Assembly: GCA_023423415.1 (NCBI GenBank)
Contig: JAFAFP010000196.1
Coordinates: forward strand, 1-34,820
Source of the DNA: Pseudomonadota bacterium
GTDB taxonomy: Bacteria; Pseudomonadota; Alphaproteobacteria; Rhizobiales; Xanthobacteraceae
Reading direction: 5' to 3'
DNA: 34,820 nucleotides
Below the pieces are notes generated by a model. It was not told the origin of the DNA and ran no database searches. It saw only the letters and a list, made by a program, of their open reading frames with translations. A program made the position numbers and the translations under genes. Positions 17,347 through 25,986 of this stretch are shown here, piece after piece (the stretch's first letter is position 1; each line of letters begins with the position of its first letter).

Positions 17347-18782
17347 CTTCGGTTGTCGCCCAGCACGAACAGATGAAATCCGAGCCGGCGTTTGGCGATG
17401 ATAAAGATCATCGCCGATTCGACGACGAATGCCACCGATGTCGCAATGCCGGCGCCGATGATCCCGTATGTCGGGATGAGAGCGAAGCAAAGTGCGAGAT
17501 TGGTGACGAGAGCGGCAAGCGCCGTCAGCGCGCAAAGCTTCTGTTGACCGAGCATGCTGAGAAAACGTTCGCCTGGACCGATGGCGGCGCGAGCGAGGAT
17601 GCCGATCGCCAGAACGAACATCAGTGGATAGCCAGATACGAAGCGTTCGCCGAATAACCGCAGCAATGGCCAGCCACAGGCCAGTACGATGATGACGGCC
17701 GCCAGCGATGGCCAGAACGTCCAGCGGATCGAGTCGCGGACAAATATCGCGAGCTTATTGTGGTCGCCGGCCTCGTAATATTCGCTGAACTTGTGCGCGG
17801 ACGCGGCCGAAACGGCGAAGTAAACGAACGAAACGAGCGCAAGGGTCTTCGCCGCCGCATAATAGATCGCAATTTCTTCGGGCGAGCGGAATTGTTTGAG
17901 GATCAGAACGTCGACATACATCAGCAGCATGTAGAGGCTGTCGACGAGGAACATCGGCACGGATACCGCGATCCACTGCGGGATGTTGTAGCTCTTCGGA
18001 CCCTGAGGGACTTCGGTCGTGAGCTTGCGCGTCAGAATAAGGTATTGGCCGATCGCGCAGACCCAGATCGAGATGGCGGCAATCACGATGCCGGTTGTGG
18101 CGTCGGTCGGAACGCCGCCGACATAGGCGGCACCCATCAGGCCGATGACGAGAAGCTGACGGATGACGAAGGGCGGTAGCAACGCGAGGTTCGGCCAGTT
18201 GTAGGAGCGCGCGATTCCGTCCTGCACATGCATCACGCCGTAAACCGGCAGAATCAGACATCCGATGTAAAGCGGGATGATGGTGTATTCGTCCAGCCAG
18301 TGATCGAGCGAGCGGATGATCAGCGCACCGGCGGCAGAAATGACTATCGCAATCCAAAAGGTAAGCCAGCGGCTGCCGGACAAGAAGCCGCGCAAGTGCG
18401 CCCAGGCACCCTTCTCGGTGTATAGCGGAATGAACCGCTGTGCCGACGATGCGAGCCCGATATCGACGAGGCCGCCGAATAGCATCACCCAAGTGAAGAC
18501 ATAGACGTAAACGCCGAATTCGTGACTGCCCATCCATCGGGCCAGCATCACCTGAGAAATGAAGGCAAGGGCCGCGGCAGCAACGCGGATTAGAAAGGCC
18601 GTCGACGCCATGCGTTGGGCGAGCGAGCGATCGCTGTGGTCGGCGAGCCAGGCGCGAAATTTTGTATAGAGCGTGTCGGGAACGAGACCCGGAAGCCGGT
18701 CGTGGTCTCTCGAGCCAAGCAGTGCCACGGCACACGTCTCCCACGTCGCGCCGCTGGATCGGCACGCGTCCCTATGGCGCAT
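17343..18782 (-). CDS. Polysaccharide flippase-like membrane protein (MATE/MOP superfamily)
   Basis: A protein of about 479 residues with 12 or more hydrophobic segments and a polar N-terminal extension of about 55 residues. ASTAFLIRVAAAALAFISQVMLARWMGSHEFGVYVY is the classic first helix pair of Wzx/RfbX-like oligosaccharide flippases, followed by GLVDIGLASSAQRFIPLY. Such proteins flip lipid-linked sugars across the inner membrane. No glycosyltransferases lie near, so the cargo is unknown. The start is uncertain: ATG 18782, TTG 18788 or a later codon. It is the last gene of a minus-strand series and lies 64-70 bases after the DUF924 gene. Confidence 0.85.
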   Translation of the reverse strand: MRHRDACRSSGATWETCAVALLGSRDHDRLPGLVPDTLYTKFRAWLADHSDRSLAQRMASTAFLIRVAAAALAFISQVMLARWMGSHEFGVYVYVFTWVMLFGGLVDIGLASSAQRFIPLYTEKGAWAHLRGFLSGSRWLTFWIAIVISAAGALIIRSLDHWLDEYTIIPLYIGCLILPVYGVMHVQDGIARSYNWPNLALLPPFVIRQLLVIGLMGAAYVGGVPTDATTGIVIAAISIWVCAIGQYLILTRKLTTEVPQGPKSYNIPQWIAVSVPMFLVDSLYMLLMYVDVLILKQFRSPEEIAIYYAAAKTLALVSFVYFAVSAASAHKFSEYYEAGDHNKLAIFVRDSIRWTFWPSLAAVIIVLACGWPLLRLFGERFVSGYPLMFVLAIGILARAAIGPGERFLSMLGQQKLCALTALAALVTNLALCFALIPTYGIIGAGIATSVAFVVESAMIFIIAKRRLGFHLFVLGDNRS

Positions 18783-18852
18783 TATCAATGTGCCGTTAAG
18801 ATTTTATGCCAGAGGTGGTTAAAATGCCGGAAAATCGATGGTTCCGGCGGAA

Positions 18853-19401
18853 CTAGCCGCTGAATCCCCCGCTCTCAAGGAAGGCCTTTTCTTCGGGAGT
18901 CGTCTTACGGCCAAGCACCGGATTGCGATGCGGGAATCGGCCGAAGCGCCGGATGATATCGGCGTGGATCTCCGCGTATTCCAATCCATTCTCATCGCCG
19001 AGCGCCTTGTAAAGGTCGACGCAGTGCTCCTGATCCTCGATCGCTTCCGAGTGCATCAGCGGAAGATAAAAGAATGTCTGCAAGGCGTCTGGCACCTGTT
19101 TGTCGAAATCCTTCGCCAGCGCGCGCCGGGTAATATCGCGGGCGATCGGATCGGTAGCCCATGATTGTGCGCTACCGCGGAACATATTGCGAGGAAACTG
19201 GTCCAGCAGAAGGATCAGCGCGAGCGCTCCTTCCGGCGTTTCTTCCCAATCATTCAAATGGCCCGCCGCGGCGGCTTCGTAGGTCGTAAGGAATTTTGCG
19301 TGGATCGTCGCGTCGAAGGCATCGTCCTTGTTGAACCACTTGTCGTAGCCGGCATTCAGCCAGAACGAGAGAATGTCGCTTGCAGATTTCACATTGCTCA
19401 T
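18853..19401 (-). CDS. DUF924 family protein
   Basis: A 182-residue soluble all-helical protein of the DUF924 family. The hallmarks are ILSFWLNAGYDKWFNKDDAFD near the N-terminus, LALILLLDQFPRNMFRG in the middle, and FFYLPLMHSEAIEDQEHCV. The function is not known; the fold is TPR-like. The ATG at 19401 has GGAG eight bases upstream on its strand. It starts 12 bases after the stop of the long-chain acyl-CoA synthetase gene, so the two are almost certainly co-transcribed. Confidence 0.93.
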   Translation of the reverse strand: MSNVKSASDILSFWLNAGYDKWFNKDDAFDATIHAKFLTTYEAAAAGHLNDWEETPEGALALILLLDQFPRNMFRGSAQSWATDPIARDITRRALAKDFDKQVPDALQTFFYLPLMHSEAIEDQEHCVDLYKALGDENGLEYAEIHADIIRRFGRFPHRNPVLGRKTTPEEKAFLESGGFSG

Positions 19402-19413
19402 TCGTGCGCTCCG

Positions 19414-21210
19414 TCACACTCGTTGCCGGCCGGATTGAATCCGCTCATACAGTGATTTGTCGATCGGAACGAAGGCGCGCACCGACGAATCGTTGAAATA
19501 AAGCGGATCGGTGATCCTGCCAGGATCGAACCCTTCCTTCACCAGATCGACTTTCCTCTGTTTGAATGTCGTGGTGACTTCGATGTCCTTGCGAACGCGC
19601 AGGAGCACTGGTCGTGCGTAGTCGGGTAGCGATGTTTCGAGATGCCGATAAAGGGCGGACAGATCGCAATCGCCGCAAACGATCGCGGCCATGCCAGCCC
19701 GGCCTTCGCGACCGGGAATGCCGACGCCATAGACATTCGTGTCCTTGATCCCCGCGAAGCGATTGATGGCCTCGGCGACTTCGGAGGTCGAGACGTTTTC
19801 ACCTTTCCAGCGAAAGGTATCGCCAACGCGATCGACGAAATAGAAATACCCGTTCTCATCCTTGCGCATCAGGTCGCCGGTGCGGAACCAGATGTCGTTT
19901 GGTGCGAACACATTGCGCAGGATCTTCTTCTCCGTATCGGCTTGGCCTGCGTAACCTTCGAAGCGATTGCCCGGCTTGTTAGCATCGTTGACGATCTTGC
20001 CGATGGCTTCGCCAATTTCGTTGGGGTCGCAAGGGATGCAAAAGCCTTGCGCGTTGCGCACCGGTTGTTCCGTCTCGACGTCGAATCGCACCAGCGCAGT
20101 GGGAAAACGGTGTTCGATAAACCAGGGCAAGCGGCCGATCGCGCCCGTCTTGCCCTCGAAATTGAACATCAGCACGTTGCCTTCCGTCGCGGCGTAGAAT
20201 TCGAGAATCAGGGGTATCCGGAAGCGTGTCTTGAATTCCTCCCAGATATCCGGTCGCAGACCATTGCCGCAGGCAAGGCGGAGTTTATGCTTGGTTTCAT
20301 TCGGGTGCGGAGGCGAATTGACCAGATAGCGGCAGAGTTCGCCGATATACTGCATCATCGTACAATCGTTATTGACGATATCGTCCCAGAACTCGCGTAC
20401 CGAAAAGCGCTCGCGGATATAAACCGAGCCGCCATTCACCAGCAGCGAGCCGATTGCGCAAAGGCCGCCGGCGGTGTGGTACATTGGCAGACAAACATAG
20501 TTGCGATCCGACGCCTTCGTGCCCATCACGCCGGCGAAGCCGTAACAGGCCAGCATCACACGGTAGTGGTTCATGTTCGCCGCTTTGGGCAGCCCGGTGG
20601 TGCCGGACGTATAGATGTAAAGGGCGTGATCCTCGATGCTGATGGCCGGTCGTTCGGCGGGCGCCAATGGCTCCGCCGCCATCGTGTCGGCAATAACATC
20701 AATGCGCGGTTCAATGGCGGCGGTCTCGCCGTGGATCCAGACCTTGGGTGAGGACTTCAGGCCTGGCCGGATGCTCTCGAACTGACCGACAAGCTCCGCA
20801 GCGACAATAATGTGCTTCGGCGCGACGATGTCGATGCAGTGCGCAAGCGAAGGTCCGATGAGATTGGTATTGAGCAGGGCCGTGACGCCGCCTGCCCGGG
20901 TGATGCCAAGCCAGATCGCCATGAATTCCGGCCGGTTCGGCATCAGCAGACAGACGGTCTCGCCTTTCGCAAGACCTTCACCCAAGGCCCAGCGTGAATA
21001 GCGGTTGGATCGCTCAAACAGGGTTCGGTAGGTGAACGTTTCACGCGCTGACAGCAGCGCGGGCGCATCAGCGTACCGGGCTGCCAACTCCTCAACCACG
21101 TCAGGAAAGGTACGTTTGGGATTCTTCGCGATATGCGTCGTCATCCGCAAGGCGCGCAGCGCGCCGCGAATGAAGACGAAATCCCCCTTAAGCTGGCTGA
21201 AAAAACCCAT
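19414..21210 (-). CDS. Long-chain acyl-CoA synthetase, FATP type
   Basis: A 598-residue AMP-forming ligase of the fatty-acid transport protein (FATP/very-long-chain acyl-CoA synthetase) branch. Seen: YIYTSGTTGLPKAAN (AMP-binding loop), LILEFYAATEGNV (the FATP version of the adenine motif), RTGDLMRKDENGYFYFVDRVGDTFRWKGENVST (FATP signature) and a C-terminal TTTFKQRK. It activates long-chain fatty acids for beta-oxidation or lipid synthesis. A hydrophobic N-terminal stretch suggests membrane association. It lies 79 bases after the CobW-like gene and is followed by DUF924. Confidence 0.94.
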   Translation of the reverse strand: MGFFSQLKGDFVFIRGALRALRMTTHIAKNPKRTFPDVVEELAARYADAPALLSARETFTYRTLFERSNRYSRWALGEGLAKGETVCLLMPNRPEFMAIWLGITRAGGVTALLNTNLIGPSLAHCIDIVAPKHIIVAAELVGQFESIRPGLKSSPKVWIHGETAAIEPRIDVIADTMAAEPLAPAERPAISIEDHALYIYTSGTTGLPKAANMNHYRVMLACYGFAGVMGTKASDRNYVCLPMYHTAGGLCAIGSLLVNGGSVYIRERFSVREFWDDIVNNDCTMMQYIGELCRYLVNSPPHPNETKHKLRLACGNGLRPDIWEEFKTRFRIPLILEFYAATEGNVLMFNFEGKTGAIGRLPWFIEHRFPTALVRFDVETEQPVRNAQGFCIPCDPNEIGEAIGKIVNDANKPGNRFEGYAGQADTEKKILRNVFAPNDIWFRTGDLMRKDENGYFYFVDRVGDTFRWKGENVSTSEVAEAINRFAGIKDTNVYGVGIPGREGRAGMAAIVCGDCDLSALYRHLETSLPDYARPVLLRVRKDIEVTTTFKQRKVDLVKEGFDPGRITDPLYFNDSSVRAFVPIDKSLYERIQSGRQRV

Positions 21211-21289
21211 GCCCGACCCCGATGGGTCTTGAACCTACCATCGAAGAGTCGCCAGCGGGTTTCAAGAGGTGGTTAATTGGATACGCCCG

Positions 21290-22432
21290 TCAACGGTCTC
21301 GGCCGCCGAATGGCACCAGCGGATTGTCCACGATCGCTGCAGCATCCGGCCGGTCCGGTGCGGTATAGCCGAGAAATGCATCGAACAGCTCACGGATAAT
21401 GCGCGGCTCGATGTCGCGGACGATGAAAACCATCCGGGTTCGCCGGTCATCATCCGGCCAGCCGTCGAGCTGGCTCGCCGGATGCAGCACGTGTTGAACA
21501 CCATGCAGCACCATCGGACGATCCGGCGTTTCCTCGACGTTGACGATGGCCTTCATCCGCAGAAGGTTGGGACCGTGCGTTGAGCGCAGCAATTCCAGGA
21601 ACAGATCGAGCATCGCGGCCGGAATGGCGCGGTCGGTTGATAACGTGAAAGCGCGTACGCGCTCGTCGTGCCGATTAACGTCATGGTGGTGACGATGATC
21701 GTGGGCATGCGCGGCAGCGATCGCTTCGTCGGCCAGCCAGCGGCTGACGTCAGGGATCTTGCGTGCCGGATCGTAGAGCCCGCAATTCAGCAGCGTTGCG
21801 GGCGTCGCTTCGCCCGCGGCTGCATCGAGAATGGTGGCCGCCGGGTTGAGCCGATGTAGTCGCTCCAGTAGCGCCTCACGACCGGAGATCCGCTCCGGCG
21901 AGTCCAGAAGGTCGGTCTTCGTCAGCACGATCCGGTCGGCGACGGCCGCCTGTTTCACCGCTTCGGCGTGGTTGTCGAGTGTTGCCGAACCGTTGACCGC
22001 ATCCACCATTGTCACGACGCCGTCGAGCCGGAAGCGCATCAGAAGATAGGGATGCGACATGGTCGTCTGGAGAAGCGGCGCCGGGTCGGCGAGCCCTGTG
22101 GTCTCGACGATCACGCGTTTGAAGGAGGCGCGGCCGTTGTCGAGATTGCGCAGCAACTTCTCTAGGGCGGTGACGAGATCGCCGCGCAGGTTGCAGCACA
22201 GGCAGCCGCTCGACAGCACCATCATGTCGCCGTCGATGGTTTCGACCAGCAGATGATCGAGCGCGATGTCACCGAACTCGTTGATGATGACGGCCGTGTC
22301 TGCGAGGGCAGGGTCCTTGAGCAGCCGGTTCAGCAGCGTCGTCTTGCCGGAGCCGAGAAAGCCCGTCAGCAGCGTCAATGGTATCGGTTGCGGCGGAACG
22401 CGTACCGCCGATTGCGTATGTTGTTCTGTCAC
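21290..22432 (-). CDS. COG0523 / CobW-family G3E GTPase (metallochaperone-like)
   Basis: A 380-residue cytosolic GTPase. Walker A is GFLGSGKTT (24-32). The family metal-binding motif C-L-C-C lies at 77-80 in SSGCLCCNLRGD. Switch-like INEFGDIALDH precedes it, the base-specificity motif TKTD is at 171-174, and a His-rich linker with eight His lies at 241-254. A CobW C-terminal domain follows. The family delivers zinc, cobalt or other metals to client proteins; the His-rich linker favours a metal such as zinc (inference). It starts with GTG at 22432, overlapping the carboxypeptidase stop in GTGA, which implies translational coupling. No Zur-like operator was recognised. Confidence 0.9.
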   Translation of the reverse strand: MTEQHTQSAVRVPPQPIPLTLLTGFLGSGKTTLLNRLLKDPALADTAVIINEFGDIALDHLLVETIDGDMMVLSSGCLCCNLRGDLVTALEKLLRNLDNGRASFKRVIVETTGLADPAPLLQTTMSHPYLLMRFRLDGVVTMVDAVNGSATLDNHAEAVKQAAVADRIVLTKTDLLDSPERISGREALLERLHRLNPAATILDAAAGEATPATLLNCGLYDPARKIPDVSRWLADEAIAAAHAHDHRHHHDVNRHDERVRAFTLSTDRAIPAAMLDLFLELLRSTHGPNLLRMKAIVNVEETPDRPMVLHGVQHVLHPASQLDGWPDDDRRTRMVFIVRDIEPRIIRELFDAFLGYTAPDRPDAAAIVDNPLVPFGGRDR

Positions 22433-24036
22433 CGGGTCGCAGGCTGTGCTGGTTTTGTGGCCGAAGGCTTGGCAGCGGCCTCGGCGGTCGGTTTCTGAGC
22501 CGGATCGGCGGGTTTCTTCTGTTTGGGCGCTGCTGCCTGCTTCGACGATGACGTTGTTTGCGCCGTGGACTTGGCGGTCGAGTCCTTTGCAGGTGCAGGC
22601 TTCTTCTTGGCAGCCGGTGCGGCCGCGGCTGTGTCAGTCTTCGGGGCCGGTTTGGCCGCGGCGGCCGGAGTAAATTGTCCGACTGGCGGAGACGTCGGCG
22701 TTGTCAAGGCGGTTGGCTTGGCTGTCGGCTTGGCGGCTGAACTGGTCGAAGGCTGGGAGGTCGCAGCCGTGGCAGCAGGCCTTGCCGCGGTAGCTTCCGC
22801 AGGCGGTGAACTCTTCTTCTTTGATTTCGGTTTGGGACTTGCCACCTGAGTGTCCGGCACCGAGCCCTTAGTCGCGCCTAGGAACACGACGACTGGTTCC
22901 ATCGACGGCACCAGCGGGCCAATCAAGGCAGACGGTTTGGTGTTGGCCGTGCGCAGGCTGGAGAGCATCATCGCTTGCGGCGAGCTCGGGTCCATGCCCG
23001 GCGGCAGTGCAGCCTGGGTGTGTTCGGCCTCATCGAGGTCCTCGGATTCGGCCGGCGGGCGCTTGCGCTTCTTGCCGCAGATTTCGTCGCGCAGATTGGG
23101 CGGTGCGGTGTCCACGGCTTTCAGCGTCTCGACGGTGCCGCCAGACGGCGCCAGCCACGAGAAGCTGCCGCTCTGGAAACCGCGCTCGATCATTTGCGCG
23201 GCCTTCACGGCGCGCACGCCGCCGGAGGGGGCGCCGAACACGACGGCGATCAGTCGGCGATTGTTGCGTTTGACGGAGACGACGACGTTGAAGCCCGACG
23301 CGCAGATGAAACCGGTCTTCATTCCATCCGTGCCGGGATAACGGTCGAGCAGCGTGTTGTGGTTGCGCATGACGCGCTTGCCGAGTTTGATCGCCGACAG
23401 CCGCCAGTAGAACTCGTATTCCGGCAGTTCGCGATAAATCGCGCGGGCAAGTATGGCCTGATCCCGCGCGGACGTGATCTGCTCGTCTGCGGGAAGACCG
23501 TTCGGGTTGACGTAGCTCGTCTGCGTCATGCCGAGCCGGGCGGCGGCGCGGTTCATCTCCTCCGAGAAAGCGGGAACCGAACCGGACACGCCCTCCGCCA
23601 AGGTGACGGCGATATCGTTCGCCGATTTCACCATCAGCATCTTGATCGCATTATCGACGGTGACCTGAGATCCCGCCTTGAAACCCATCTTGCTCGGTGC
23701 TTGCGCGACCGCGTCGGGCGAAACCGTAAAGAGAGTATCGAGTGAAATCCGGCCCGCTTTGACTGCCTTCAGCGTGACATAAGCCGTCATCAGCTTGGTG
23801 ACGGAGGCGGGGTACCAGGGTTGGGTTGCATTCTCGGCGTGCAGCACGCGTCCGCTATCGGCGTCGATCAGCAGCATGGCCTCGGCGGCGGCGCGGCTGG
23901 TCGGCGCGGCGACGAAGCCGGCCAGAAGCAGGGCGGTCAAAACGACGGGCTTGGCGGCCCGGGCTGCAAGGAAGGCCGAGGATGCAAAATTCACGTGGTA
24001 CGGTCCGGTTGCTGGTGTCGGCCCATCGGAACTCAC
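22429..24036 (-). CDS. D-alanyl-D-alanine carboxypeptidase (PBP5/DacF type) with long low-complexity tail
   Basis: A 535-residue exported peptidoglycan enzyme that trims the terminal D-Ala of stem pentapeptides. Catalytic motifs are S-V-T-K (Ser78-Lys81), S-A-N (138-140) and K-T-G (240-242). The signal sequence or membrane segment lies at about 28-50 (VVLTALLLAGFVAAP). The catalytic domain ends near 330. The remaining ~200 residues, above all from about 380, are rich in Ala, Pro, Lys, Thr and Ser with no fold, and may contact cell wall or span the periplasm. The GTG start at 24036 lacks a clear ribosome-binding site; a GTG about 14 codons in is an alternative. It is translationally coupled to the CobW-like gene. 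Confidence 0.9.
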   Translation of the reverse strand: MSSDGPTPATGPYHVNFASSAFLAARAAKPVVLTALLLAGFVAAPTSRAAAEAMLLIDADSGRVLHAENATQPWYPASVTKLMTAYVTLKAVKAGRISLDTLFTVSPDAVAQAPSKMGFKAGSQVTVDNAIKMLMVKSANDIAVTLAEGVSGSVPAFSEEMNRAAARLGMTQTSYVNPNGLPADEQITSARDQAILARAIYRELPEYEFYWRLSAIKLGKRVMRNHNTLLDRYPGTDGMKTGFICASGFNVVVSVKRNNRRLIAVVFGAPSGGVRAVKAAQMIERGFQSGSFSWLAPSGGTVETLKAVDTAPPNLRDEICGKKRKRPPAESEDLDEAEHTQAALPPGMDPSSPQAMMLSSLRTANTKPSALIGPLVPSMEPVVVFLGATKGSVPDTQVASPKPKSKKKSSPPAEATAARPAATAATSQPSTSSAAKPTAKPTALTTPTSPPVGQFTPAAAAKPAPKTDTAAAAPAAKKKPAPAKDSTAKSTAQTTSSSKQAAAPKQKKPADPAQKPTAEAAAKPSATKPAQPATR

Positions 24037-24198
24037 CGTCGGCTGAGAGATGACTCAATTTACGCCGATCAGGCCCCGGATGGCAAAGCGGAAGTCCGGA
24101 ACCGGAATGTTTTTGCGACCCCTGCTTGTCAATTCCCCAAGAAAGCGACCAAAGTTCGGCGTTGCCGTTAAACATGGTGCCAGCGGAAGGAGCTCGCA

Positions 24199-25365
24199 AT
24201 GACCGCCTGTATCGTCGGGCTCGCTCATAGTCCCTTTGGAAAACTCGACGCCGAGACCGTCGAAAGCCTGATCGTGCGGGTGGCCACGGATGCGCTCGCG
24301 GATGCCGGGATTGAGCCGGGCGATGTGGACGAGATCCTGCTCGGCCATTTCAACGCGGGCTTCTCGGCGCAGGACTTCACCGCCTCGCTGGTGCTGCAGG
24401 CCTCCCCCGATCTGCGCTTCAAGCGCGCGACCCGGGTTGAGAACGCCTGTGCGACCGGTTCGGCGGCCGTGCACCAAGGGCTCAAGGCGATTGCTGCCAA
24501 GGCCGCGCGGATTGTCCTTGTCGTCGGCGTAGAGCAGATGACGCGAACGCCGGCGCCCGAGATCGGCCGGAACCTTCTCAAGGCCTCGTACGTGCGCGAC
24601 GAGGCCGATATCGAGGGTGGCTTTGCCGGAATTTTCGGCAAGATTGCAGGGCTGTATTTCCAGAAGTATGGCGATCAGTCCGATGCGCTTGCCATGATCG
24701 CGGCCAAGAACCACAAGAATGGCGTCGGCAATCCGTATGCGCAGTTGCGTAAGGATCTCGGTTTCGAATTCTGCCGCACCGAAAGTGACAAGAATCCCTT
24801 CGTTGCAGGTCCACTCAAGCGCACCGATTGCTCGCTGGTGTCGGATGGGGCGGCCGCCATCGTGCTGGCGGATGTCGAAACGGCATTACGCCTCGACAAA
24901 GCCGTTGCGTTTCGCGCCGCTGCGCATGTGCAGGATTTCCTGCCGATGGCCAAGCGTGACATCCTGAAATTCGAGGGATGCGCACTGGCCTGGAGGCAGG
25001 CGCTGGCGCAGGCCGGCGTGACGCTCAATGACTTGTCATTTGTCGAGACACACGACTGCTTCACCATCGCCGAGTTGATCGAGTACGAAGCGATGGGGCT
25101 TGTGCCGGAAGGACGCGGTGCGACGGCCATCGCTGAGGGCTTGACCCAGAAGGACGGCAAACTGCCGATCAATCCATCCGGTGGGCTGAAGGCGAAGGGG
25201 CACCCGATCGGCGCCACCGGCGTCTCGATGCACGCTCTGACCGCGATGCAGCTTACCAATGTTGCCGGTGATATTCAGGTGAAGGATGCCAGGCTCGGCG
25301 GCATCTTCAACATGGGCGGTGCTGCTGTAGCGAACTACGTGAGCATTCTTGAGCGGATCAAGTAG
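24199..25365 (+). CDS. Thiolase family protein (SCP2-thiolase-like acetyl-CoA acetyltransferase)
   Basis: A 388-residue thiolase-fold enzyme. The nucleophile is Cys84 (ENACATGSAA). Catalytic His residues are His285 (ETHDCFTIAE) and His335 (GGLKAKGHPIGATG), and the last glycine loop is GGIFNMGGAAVAN. The THDCFTIAELIEYEAMGL segment is typical of the SCP-x/lipid-transfer thiolase branch, whose members cleave or form 3-ketoacyl-CoA, often branched or steroid-like. The exact substrate is unknown. GGAAGGAG (24185-24192) sits six bases before the ATG. It is divergent from the carboxypeptidase gene across 162 bases. Confidence 0.92.
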   Translation: MTACIVGLAHSPFGKLDAETVESLIVRVATDALADAGIEPGDVDEILLGHFNAGFSAQDFTASLVLQASPDLRFKRATRVENACATGSAAVHQGLKAIAAKAARIVLVVGVEQMTRTPAPEIGRNLLKASYVRDEADIEGGFAGIFGKIAGLYFQKYGDQSDALAMIAAKNHKNGVGNPYAQLRKDLGFEFCRTESDKNPFVAGPLKRTDCSLVSDGAAAIVLADVETALRLDKAVAFRAAAHVQDFLPMAKRDILKFEGCALAWRQALAQAGVTLNDLSFVETHDCFTIAELIEYEAMGLVPEGRGATAIAEGLTQKDGKLPINPSGGLKAKGHPIGATGVSMHALTAMQLTNVAGDIQVKDARLGGIFNMGGAAVANYVSILERIK

Positions 25366-25692
25366 GGGCTTTGCTCTCCTGCATGAGGGGTAGGAGCGAA
25401 GCGGCCCGAGCAGGCCGGTGAAGGCACGTGCCACTTTGCATCCCACTTCGCTCGATGTTCGCCGATGTTTCCGCAGGGAGATCGCGCGTCGCGCGCCAAT
25501 CGCTGTTTCAAATTTCAAACAGCCATACATCGTCGTTCTCGCGACGCGTGTGAGCGCCCGAGCGATGAAAGAGGGGACGGCGCGCCGAAAGGCGCAGGCA
25601 GTCCGAACGCTGCGCCCCATCGCTGAGACGCAGCCGCCTCTCGGCGCACCGCTGGCGACGTTTATTCGACGCCGGGCCGCGCTTCGCTACAC

Positions 25693-25717
25693 GCGCATCC
25701 CAACGAATGGGATGCGC
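25693..25717. repeat. Perfect 10-bp stem hairpin
   Basis: Arms GCGCATCCCA (25693-25702) and TGGGATGCGC (25708-25717) pair perfectly around a 5-base ACGAA loop. No T-run follows on either strand. Confidence 0.6.
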
Positions 25718-25752
25718 CGGTCAGCCAGCTCCTGGCGGGGGTTCATAGTGAC

Positions 25753-25780
25753 CCCGGGCGGAGCCCCGGCGCCGCCCGGG
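25753..25780. repeat. 9-bp GC hairpin
   Basis: Arms CCCGGGCGG (25753-25761) and CCGCCCGGG (25772-25780) pair perfectly around a 10-base loop. It lies within the same structured intergenic region as the hairpin at 25693-25717. Confidence 0.6.
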
Positions 25781-25986
25781 TGCGAGCTTGCGAAGCCCGC
25801 CCGCAGGCGCCGCACCTCGCTCCGCTCCAACGACGCCTCGCGAGAGCGCCCCTTTGACGAACGAGATTATAGGAATTTAATCAATACAGGAATATTGTCA
25901 AGGTCGTTTTCTCGTCACGCGTCGCGCGCGCCCGAGCTTCGGTCGCCCCATTTCGCAACGATCAAACCGAGCCTGCCTCGACCGCT

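Larger units (their letters stand above)
25366..25986. repeat. GC-rich, hairpin-rich non-coding region between convergent genes
   Basis: These 621 bases separate the thiolase and the ABC exporter, both ending here. No reading frame in it looks like a protein. Several strong inverted repeats are present, and purine/pyrimidine words such as GCGAAGC and CTTCGCTC recur, as in intergenic repeat families. I have the impression that the word near 25500-25560 recurs in Bradyrhizobium-group genomes, but cannot verify this. An AT-rich patch (25861-25900) breaks the GC-rich sequence. On the plus strand it offers TTGACG (25854-25859), 16 bases, then TTTAAT (25876-25881). On the minus strand TTGACA and TATAAT are both present but 24 bases apart, which is too far. 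Confidence 0.45.

Noticed and set aside
19642..20751. 369-codon plus-strand open frame opposite the FATP-type synthetase
   Set aside because: A shadow of the minus-strand gene in GC-rich DNA; the synthetase motifs fix the real strand.
25036..25620. 194-codon minus-strand open frame over the end of the thiolase gene
   Set aside because: Half of it is antisense to the thiolase and the rest lies in the repeat-like region; no protein family recognised.
25866..25901. Minus-strand sigma-70 promoter from TTGACA and TATAAT
   Set aside because: Both boxes are good matches but lie 24 bases apart, too far for a normal promoter; kept only as a remark.
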